Part shown: one piece after another, positions 56,236-64,000 of the stretch
Position numbering within the stretch: position 1 is the stretch's first letter
Layout: every line of letters starts with the position of its first letter
DNA from: Bettongia penicillata ogilbyi
Lineage: Eukaryota > Chordata > Mammalia > Diprotodontia > Potoroidae
Length of the DNA stretch: 64,000 nucleotides
NCBI GenBank assembly: GCA_023548195.1
Contig: JAJHZJ010000008.1
Location: 5,418,215-5,482,214 of the forward strand
Direction: 5' to 3'
Position numbers and translations under genes: made by a program
The notes under the pieces: model-generated
The model's input: the letters and a program-made list of their open reading frames with translations, nothing else
Database searches by the model: none
What the model was told of the DNA's origin: nothing

Positions 56236-56499
56236 AGTATTTACAAAACATTCAATAGCCAATGTTTTCTTCTTTCCAAGAAGTCAACCACTATCTTATA
56301 AGTACTTACTGGTCCCATATGCCATCTTTAAAAGCTCATATGGCACCTTGATAAAAATATACAAGGGGACAGAAACATTCCACTGAGGGCCTATGGAACC
56401 ATAATATTCTATGAGTCTATGAGCATAGTAAAACCTCAGTTGAAACAGCGGTCATGTTTCAATGACAGGCTCCTTTTGGTATGTGTCGAACCCTGGCAT
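56236..56499. other. No recognisable feature
   Basis: Unassigned. Confidence 0.35.
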
Positions 56500-56501
56500 G
56501 G

Positions 56502-56965
56502 GGTGGTTAGGTGGTGCAATACATAAAGTGCCAGTCAGGAAGATTCATTTTTGTGAATTCAAATCTGACTTCAGACACTTACCAGCTGTGTGACCCTGGA
56601 CAAGTCACTTAATTCTGTTTGCTTCGGTTTCCTCATCTGTAAAATGAACTGGAGAAGGAAATGGCAGACCATTCCTCATCTCCAATGAAGAAAACCCCAA
56701 ATGGGGTCATGAAGAGTGGGTCATGACTGAAATAACACAACAACAATAGCAAAAAAAAACCAAAAACTGGCAGCATTACTAAAGGCAGAGAGGTGTAATG
56801 CAAAGAAGGCTGGAACTGAGTTCAGATCCTGATCCTACTACTTACTGTCTTGGTGGTCTCGGGCAAATCACTTCTCACCCTCAACACCTCAAAACATGCT
56901 ATAAATTGTAGGGATTGTATGTACCACGTGGGCTCCCTAATCCCTCTCAGCTATGAATCTATGAG
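56502..56965 (+). mobile_element. MAR1-type SINE followed by a MIR/THER-type SINE
   Basis: 56502-56750: 'ggttaggtggtgcaatac', 'ctggagaaggaaatggcag', 'ggggtcatgaagagtggg'. 56790-56965: 'gctggaactgagttcagatcc', 'tctcgggcaaatcacttc', 'agctatgaatctatga'. Confidence 0.85.
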
Positions 56966-57414
56966 GAACAAGAATTAATAAATTCTTTATAAGATAATAT
57001 GTAGATGTAGATATTTCTTAACATAGCCTAAGTTTGCATTAGCTTTTTTGAGCTGCTATGTCATACTATTGACACGTTGAACTTAAAGTCCATTGAAACC
57101 CTTAAAGCTTTTCTTCCAGAAAAAAAAAACAAAAAACAAATCTTCAGTCTCATTAATGTAACCCAGGATAATGAAGTCTCCCCCTTTGTACTTGTGAAAT
57201 TGATTTTTTTAAACTTCTTGTTTATCCATATTAAAATACAAATCAATCGATTCGTTCCATATCTACAATATGTACAGAAAGAGGACACTGGAAATGAATT
57301 TGGTTGGTTTTACAACCTAACTTTGGGAGGGTCTAATTCACCTGAAGTAGAGTAGGAAGTAATAAAAGCTAGACAAGGGGAAACATTTTATATTTCAAAA
57401 CTATACAAAGTTTC
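56966..57414. other. No recognisable feature
   Basis: Unassigned. A 92-codon frame at 57077 (+) has no known domain. Confidence 0.35.
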
Positions 57415-57730
57415 CATTCAATTCATCAATATTCATTAAATACTTCCTGAATGTAGAGACCACTGTGTTAGCTTTGAGAGAGATGGCAATTTTAGCTAAG
57501 GCAAGATCCCTCCCATCACAGTATATAGTCCAGTAGAAGACAAACCATAATGAGTACATTAAATAGACACAAAACAGTGATCTATGTGAGATCCAAGGGG
57601 GGAGAGTCAAAGACTTAAAGGCTAGGTGAGAATTTAGAAGGGGTAGAGGAGAGGGGAGAACATTCCTGGCACAGGAACAGCATGCACTGAGCGGAAATCA
57701 TAGGTTATATTCAGGGACAGAAGGCTCTGG
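57415..57730 (-). mobile_element. L2 3' part
   Basis: 'cattaaatacttcctgaatg', 'agatccctcccatcac', 'gagaacattcctggcacagg', 'agcatgcactgagcgg'. Confidence 0.7.
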
Positions 57731-57889
57731 CACACTTGAGGTTTTACACATGAAAATGAAGAGTTTCACAGTTCCACACCTCACTTCATTAAAAAGTGCT
57801 TTAGAACCATGTAATCCTTGAATGTTTTTCAAACTTTATTTCCTGAACTATTTTTTAAACCATCCTTATTTAAGTCATTGATTAAATAA

Positions 57890-58015
57890 AATAGCCTGAG
57901 TTCAAATTCTGATAGCCACTTTTTGTATAACCTGGGTAACCTTCAGAGCCCCACTTTCCGCTTTTATAAAATTTGAGTGCTGGGGTAGAGGATCTCTGAA
58001 ATCTTAGGATCCCTA
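57890..58015 (+). mobile_element. SINE fragment
   Basis: 'cctgagttcaaattctgatag', 'ataacctgggtaaccttc', 'gatctctgaaatcttaggatcc'. Confidence 0.55.
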
Positions 58016-58373
58016 ATATGGTCAGACAGGGTAATTGCATAGAATCTCCTATTTTCTTTTATTTTTAAACACCCTGACTGTTCACTCTCTCTTCATATCT
58101 GTATATTTCCCCCTCGTCCACCCTCAACACTCTAAGATACCATTACCATATTTGAAAACCAAATGGGTTATCTCCTAGCCTCCTTGTCAATTCTCATGCT
58201 GGCTGAGAGCCAGGGAGGGCTGGATTTGTACAGTGGACGTGTCCTGCAGAGTACTATTCTCTCTGTCCTTTGGTAAGTGATATGAAGATCCTGTGATCAC
58301 AAGGCAGGTCATGTCCTTAGAAGCCATCTGAGGCTTCCCTTTTCCTCGGAAAGTTAGTGGAGGGAAAATGCTA
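58016..58373. other. No recognisable feature
   Basis: Unassigned. Confidence 0.35.
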
Positions 58374-58421
<48 letters not shown>

Positions 58422-58446
58422 CATCTATCCATCTATCCATCTATCC

Positions 58447-58498
<52 letters not shown>

Positions 58499-58620
58499 GT
58501 ATGTATATGTGGATATATACATATGCGTGCATATATGTATATGTGTATATATGCATGTATGTATGCATATATACACATATATGTATTTGTATGTAATATT
58601 TATATATGTATACATATCCA
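58374..58620. repeat. (CTAT)n and TATG-type microsatellite
   Basis: About 125 bp of CTAT with a central block of CCAT-containing units (58420-58450), then TATG/CATA units. Reading frames here are artefacts. Confidence 0.95.
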
Positions 58621-58954
58621 AATGAGAAAACCCATCAGGAAAAATTCCAGCACCTCTCCCAAACTAATGTGGCAACTCCAATTAATGCCAGGGGAAATAA
58701 AGTGAAGTCACTTCTATTTATTGCTTTCTGTAAGGTATAGTATATAGAGTCCACTAAAAATAGTACCTTTCTGCCTGGAAGGAGTAAATATAGTAAAGAG
58801 AACAATATCCTCTAAATTAATAAATAGCTTTAATGTGATGTCAGTATAAAACATTGTGGGATATACTATAAGATTTGAAAAATTGATAGTAAAATTCATC
58901 TAGAAGAATGAAGATGCGAAAATGCCAAAGAATGCCTATTTCCGTGTAATTTAG
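58621..58954. other. No recognisable feature
   Basis: Unassigned. Confidence 0.35.
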
Positions 58955-59115
58955 AGGAGAGGCAGTTGGGTTTGAAAGGAAGGGAACCCAGTTCAAATCT
59001 TAGCTTTTATGTTTACTACCCCTATGACCTTGTAAATCAGGTCCTCTTTGGGCTTCATTTTCCTTATTTGTACAATGAGACAGTCCTGACCTCCAGTGTT
59101 CTTTCCTCTCTAAAT
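58955..59115 (+). mobile_element. SINE, diverged
   Basis: 'acccagttcaaatcttagc', 'cctatgaccttgtaaatc', 'ccttatttgtacaatgagac'. Confidence 0.6.
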
Positions 59116-59171
59116 CCTCTGATATTTATATACTCAGTACTTCAGAACTCTGTGTAGGTACTCCCTCCAGC

Positions 59172-59420
59172 AATATTTTGTTGTAGTTGAGTCATTTCAG
59201 TCATGTCCTACTCTTTTTCTACTTATTTGAGGTTTTCTTGGCAAAGATCCATTTCCTTCTCCAGCTTATTTGATAGATGAGGAACTGGAGCAAATAGGGT
59301 TAATGGACTTGCCCAGGATCACACAGTTGGTACGTGTCTGAGGTCATATTTGAACTCACGAAGGTGAGTCTTCCTGATTCCAAGCCCAGTGCTCTATCTA
59401 CTGTGCCACCTAACTGTCCC
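59172..59420 (-). mobile_element. MAR1-type CORE-SINE
   Basis: 'gagtcatttcagtcatgtcc', 'gaggttttcttggcaaag', 'cccaggatcacacagttgg', 'ctactgtgccacctaactg'. Confidence 0.9.
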
Positions 59421-59589
59421 CAGCATATCACATTCTTTATACAGCTTGGGAAAGTTCCCAGAATTAGTATAGACAATAAATGTATCAACCCACTGGCACC
59501 AAGCCTCTCAGATCATGAACAAACTTTTTTCTATATGACAAACTTTGGTGGGATTATACCTGAATTCCATCCATCTTGGTAGTTCAACC

Positions 59590-59897
59590 TAGACCTTCAC
59601 AATGCTCTTCTCAGCCATCTTTAAGCCATGCTCTTCCTCCCCTTCCCACTGCTACCTCTTGGAATGCAACACTGCCATTCCTAGAAAGGATACGTCAACC
59701 AATTTCTCCAGGACTCCACTCACCAGCCTTATGATTTTCTTGATCAAAATAATCTTTCCCTCGTCCCATTCCTCCATATGTATTGTCTTTTCCTGTTAGA
59801 ATGTAAGTTCCTTAAAGGAAAGGACAGTATTGCTTTTTCTTTGTATATCATTAGTTATTTATATCTCAGTGCCTACCATATAGCAAGTGTTTAATAA
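59590..59897 (+). mobile_element. L2 3' end
   Basis: 'gctacctcttggaatgcaac', 'gaatgtaagttccttaaagg', 'cagtgcctaccatatagc', 'aagtgtttaataa'. Immediately followed by the T-run of the HAL1-type element. Confidence 0.8.
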
Positions 59898-60950
59898 TTT
59901 TTTTTTGTTTAAGGTTTTTTTAAATTTTTTATCTATGTTTAGTTTCCATAAGATTTTGAGTGCCAAATTTTCTCCCCATCCCTCCCCTTCCCCACACCAA
60001 AACATCATGCATTCTGATTACCCCTTCCCCCAATCTGCCCTTCCTTCTATCATAACTCTCCCTTCCCTTATCCCCATCTCCTCTATTTTCTTGTAGGGCA
60101 AGATAGATTTCTGTACCCTATTGCCTGTATTTTTTATTTCCCAGTTGCATGTAAAAACAATTTATATCAATCATTTTTAAAACTTTGAAAATTTCTCTCC
60201 TTTCCTCCCTCTCCACCCATCCCCACTGAGAAGACAAGCAATTCAATACAGGTTATATATATGCGTTATGCAAAAGACTTCCATAAAAGTCATGTTGTGA
60301 AAGTCTAACTATATTTCCCTCCATTCTATCCTGCCCTCCACTTCTTCTATTTTCTCTATTGACCTTGGAACTCCTCAAAAGTGTTTACTTCTAATTACCC
60401 CCTCCTCCCATTTGCCCTCTCTTCTATCATCCCCCCACACCCCATTTATCTTCTTTTCCCCTACTTTCTTGTAGCATAAGATTGATTCTCCTACAACATT
60501 GAGTATGCATGTTATTCCCTCCTTAAGCCAAATGTGATGAGAGTAAGTTTCACTTTTTCCCTCTCACCTCTCCTTTTCCCCTCCATTGAAAAAGCTTTTT
60601 CTTGCCTCTTTTCTGAGAGATAATTTGCCCCATTTCATTTCTCCCTTTCTCCTCCCAATATATTCCTCTCACCCCTTAATTTTATTTTTTTAGATATCAT
60701 CCCTTCCTATTCAACTCACCCTGTGCCCTTTGTCTATATGCATATAATCCCTCCAACTACCTAAATACTGAGAAAAGTCTCAAGAATTATGGTTATCTTT
60801 CTATGTAAGAATGTAAACAGTTTAATTTTAGTAAGTCCATTGTGATTTTTTTTTCCTGTTTACCTTTTCGTACTTCTCTTGATTCTTATGTTTGAAAGTC
60901 AAATTTTCTGTTCAGCTCTGGTCTTTTCATCAAGAATGCATGGAGAGGGG
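59898..60950 (-). mobile_element. HAL1-type 3' segment of a 5'-inverted insertion
   Basis: Minus strand from just past ORF1 ('gcattcttgatgaaaagacc' at 60943-60924) to an A-tail at 59898-59907. Collinear with the 3' half of the element at 33690-36487 (for example 'gagataatttgccccat' at 60625 and 34410). It joins head-on to 5' UTR sequence in the opposite orientation at about 60950. Confidence 0.8.
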
Positions 60951-62100
60951 CGGAGTGGAGTCACGATGGCAGAGCAGAAAGACACATATACTCTAGCTCT
61001 TGCCCCACAGTCCATAAAATGCCTGTAAAGAATAACTCTCAACAAATTCTAGAGCAGCAAAAGTCACAGAACAACAGAGCGAAGGAGACTTGCAGCCCAG
61101 GATGACCTGGAAGACTGATGGGAAAGGTCTGTTGCATAGAATGTGGATCGCAGCCCAGTGCAGCCTTCACCAAGAAGTGCAAGGAGCAGGACCAGAGCAC
61201 GCCTTGGGATAGAATCCCCAGTGGCAGCAGTGGTTCACAGATCCCTCAACCCACAGGTGCCAAATGTCAGTGAGAGGGTTTTTCAGCTGGTCAAGAAGGA
61301 AGCAGGGTCTGACCCCAGATGGCAGCAGAGGCATCAGAAGGTGGCAGCAGCTCCCACCACAGGTAGGAGCTGACACCATTGTTGGAGGCCTCATTTGAAA
61401 GCCCCTGGGGGAATTAAGTGGCTGATCTGAACCTCAACCCTCAACCCTGAGTGCTGGTGGAACTGGAGGTGAGGCTATTATGGATAGGAAATTCTACTAG
61501 TCCAAGATTCTGGACACAAAAGTTTCTGGTTGCTCCCAGATCAGTGTACAGGCTTGATTGTGCCACCTTGGAGAAACTGAGATCTTACAGGTCCCCAGAG
61601 TATACCCTACTCTTGACAAAGGACCCAAAAGTCAAGTAACTGGTTGGGAAAATGCCCCAAAAAGGGAAAAAATAAGACTATAGAAGGTTACTTTCATGGT
61701 GAACAGGTATTTTCTCCCATTCTTCCAGATGTGGAAGAATAATGCTTACCACCAGGAAAAGACATAAAAGTCAAGGCTTCTGTATCCCAAACATCCAAAA
61801 TAAATATTTAATGGTCTCAGGCCATGGAAGAGCTCAAAAAGGATTTTGAAAATCAAGTAAGAGAGGTGAAGGGAAAATTGGGAAGAGGAATGAGAGAGAT
61901 GCAAGAAAATAATGAAAAATGAGTCAACAGCTTGCTAAAGGAGACCCCCAAAAAAATGATGATGAAAATAGCACCTTTAAAAATAGGCTAACTGAATTTG
62001 GCAAAGGAGGTTCAAAAAGCCAATGAGGAGAAGAATGTTTTAAAAAGCAGAATTAAGCAAATTGAAAAGGACGCTCAAAAGCTCACTAAAGAAAATAGTT
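60951..62100 (+). mobile_element. HAL1-type 5' UTR and ORF1 part, inverted segment
   Basis: Starts 'ggagtcacgatggcagagc', a diverged form of the 5' start seen at 62101, and runs through the 5' UTR (to about 61650) into ORF1: KDFENQVREVK (61840-61870), KEVQKANEEKN (about 62000-62035), broken by stops. It is cut off at 62100 by another element. Its orientation is opposite to the 59898-60950 part. Confidence 0.8.
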
Positions 62101-64000
62101 CAGGAGCAGCCAAGATGGCGGAGTAGAAAGACACAAATACGCTAGCTCTGAAACCACAGCCTATAAAATATCTGTAAAGAAGAACTCCTATCAAATTCTG
62201 GAGTGGTGGAAGCCACAGAACAATGGAGTTGAGGAGATTTCTGTTCCAGAGAGACCTGAAAAACTGACACCAAAGGTCCATCATGCACGGGAACAGAGCA
62301 GTGTCCAGCCCTGCCCTGGCCACGTGGCACCGAGAGGAGCAGATCTGAGAAGGCTTCAGGGAAAGAATCTCTGGCGGCCACAAAGGTCCCTCAACCCACA
62401 GGCACTACAGGTCAATGAGAGAGACTGTTTGGGGAGCAGGGTGTCTCCATAAAGCAGGGCCCTTCAAGAAGGAGTGGTGGAGACAGCAGCAGACAGGAGC
62501 TCCCAAAGCAGGGAGGACCTCAGATCCATTGTTGAAGATCTCCATATAAACCCCCTGAGGGAACTGAGCCTGGGCAGCGCCCCTGCCCTGACCTAAGCAG
62601 TGGAACTTAATCTCTCACTGAATAGCAGCCCCGCCCCCACTGAAAGCCCTGAGGAAGGGGAGCAGCATTTGAATCTCAGACCCCAAGCTCTAGCTGGGCA
62701 GAACTGGAGGTGAGGTGGGTGTGGAAAGGAATCTCAGAAGTCAAGTAACTGGCTGGGAAAATGCCCAGAAAAGGGAAAAAAATAAGACCATAGAAGATTA
62801 CTTTCTTGGTGAACAGAAGTTTCCTATTTTCCTTTCTGATGAGGAAGAACAATGCTTACCGTCAGGGAAAGACATAGAAGTCAAGGCCTCTATATCCCAA
62901 ACATTAGAAATAAATATTCAATGGGCTCAGGCCATGCAAGAGCTAAAAAAGGATTTTGAAAATCAAGTTAGACATCTGGAGGAAAAGAAATGAGAAGAGA
63001 TGCAAGAAAAGCATGAAAAGCAGGTCAACATCTTGCTAAAGGAGATCCCAAAATAATGCTGAAGAAAATAACACCTTGAAAAATAGGTTCACTCAATTGG
63101 CAAAAGAGGTTCAAAAAGCCAATGAGGAGAAGAATGCTTTCAAAAGCAGAATTAGCCAAATGGAAAAGGAGGTTGAAAAGCTCACTGAAGAAAATAGCTC
63201 TTTCAAAATTAGAATGGAACAGATGGAGGCTAATGACTTTCTGAGAAACCAAGAAATCACCAAACAAAATCAAAAGAATGAAAAAGTGGAAGATAATGTG
63301 AAATATCTCATGGGAAAAAAACTGATCTGGACTATAGATCCAGGAGAGACAATTTAAAAATTATGGCACTACCTGAAAGTCATGATCAAAAAAAGAGCCT
63401 AGACATCATCTTCCATGAAATTATCAAGGAAAACTGCCCTGAGATTCTACAACCAGAGGGCAAAATAAGTATTGAAAGAATCCATGAATCACCGCCTGAA
63501 AGAGATCCCAAAAGAGAAACTCCTAGGAACATTGTGGCCAAATTCCAGAATTCCCAGGTCAAGGAGAAAATCTTGCAAGCAGCTAGAAAGAAACAATTCC
63601 AATATTGTGGAAATACAATCAGGATAACACAAGATCTAGCAGCTTTTACATTAAGGGATTGAAGAGCATGGAATAGGATATTCCAGAAGTCAAAGGAACT
63701 AGGACTGAGATCAAGAATCACTTACCCAGCTAAACTGAATATAATACTTCAGGGAGGAAAATAGTCTTTCAATGAAATAGAGGACTTTCAAGCATTCTTG
63801 ATGAAAAGACCAGAGCTGAAAAGAAAATTTGACTTTCAAACACAAGAATGAAGAGAAGCATGAAAAAGTAAACAGCAAAGAGAATTCATAAGGGACGTAC
63901 CAAAGTTGAACTGTTTACGTTCCTACATGGAAAGATAATATTTGTAACTCTTGAAACTTTTCAGTATCTGGGTAGTTGGTGGGATCACACACATACACAC
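62101..64000 (+). mobile_element. Second HAL1-type element, runs off the window
   Basis: Begins caggagcagccaagatggcg and inserts within the ORF1 of the preceding element right after 'aaagaaaatagtt'. It carries a 5' UTR of about 600 bp, ORF1, and after ORF1 the same short 3' UTR start as the element at 34.8 kb, up to a CA run at 63986-64000. No ORF2 begins where one would in a standard L1, though its 3' end is outside the window. Confidence 0.85.
62715..63662 (+). pseudogene. HAL1/L1 ORF1p in three broken frames
   Basis: 62715-62993: EDYFLGEQKFPIFLSDEEEQ and AQAMQELKKDFENQVR. 63076-63357: coiled coil with KEVQKANEEKNAFKSRISQ and an end KVEDNVKYLMGKK. 63363-63662: MALPESHDQKKSLDIIFHEI, ISIERIHESPPERDPKRETP and KILQAARKKQFQYCGNTIRI. 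A stop after 62993 and a frame change near 63320 separate them. The order is the same as in the 34.8-35.6 kb copy, so it is a decayed ORF1p. Confidence 0.85.

Noticed and set aside
58357..58625. Open frames repeating LSIYLSIY
   Set aside because: Translation of the (CTAT)n microsatellite.
1..64000. CRISPR array, operon or prokaryotic system
   Set aside because: No spaced direct repeats of that kind; repeat content is mammalian.

Overview
The window is AT-rich vertebrate nuclear DNA, almost certainly from a marsupial. The dominant short repeats are tRNA-headed CORE-SINEs that begin GGGCAGCTAGGTGG and end in a tail shared with BovB/RTE elements. With them occur L2, MIR/THER-type SINEs, L1 3' ends, RTE-clade LINEs, RTE-tailed SINEs and ORF2-less L1 derivatives (half-L1, HAL1-type). 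No Alu or B1 is present. The species cannot be told from this stretch.

No complete protein-coding gene is visible. The best gene evidence is at 4.2-5.3 kb (+): a 3' splice-site-like AG followed by a 37-codon open reading that closes at TAG, unusually rich in CpG. About 1 kb downstream lies a second, diverged copy of the same intron/exon junction that runs to a different stop. This looks like a pair of alternative last exons of an unidentified gene whose upstream exons are mostly outside the window.

Layout: 0-1.7 kb, nested L1 3' ends (-). 3.0-5.4 kb, repeat-poor segment with the candidate exons. 5.4-11.5 kb, L1, SINE, RTE and microsatellite. 11.5-13.2 kb, repeat-poor. 15.2-17.1 kb, a long decayed RTE element (-) with reverse transcriptase and C-terminal zinc-finger-like motifs. 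19.3-21.0 kb repeat-poor; 21.6-22.5 kb unclassified with retained CpGs. 22.5-32.8 kb, L2 and SINE mosaics. 33.7-36.5 kb, a near-complete HAL1-type element (-). 37-46 kb, SINEs and microsatellites. 46.3-48.2 kb, a perfect 135-bp inverted repeat enclosing a solo LTR with a 6-bp target-site duplication. 51.3-52.1 kb, an L1 3' end followed by a 7SL (SRP) RNA pseudogene. 55.4 kb, a BovB 3' end. 59.9-64.0 kb, a 5'-inverted (twin-priming-like) HAL1 element interrupted by a second HAL1.

Most features are decayed mobile DNA. The relations that matter are parasite-host ones: the SINE tails match the 3' ends of LINEs in the same window, which points to BovB/RTE machinery for the SINEs and L1 machinery for the HAL1 and 7SL copies. 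Repeat family names are by recognition and were not checked against a library; boundaries are approximate unless a duplication or exact terminus is quoted.
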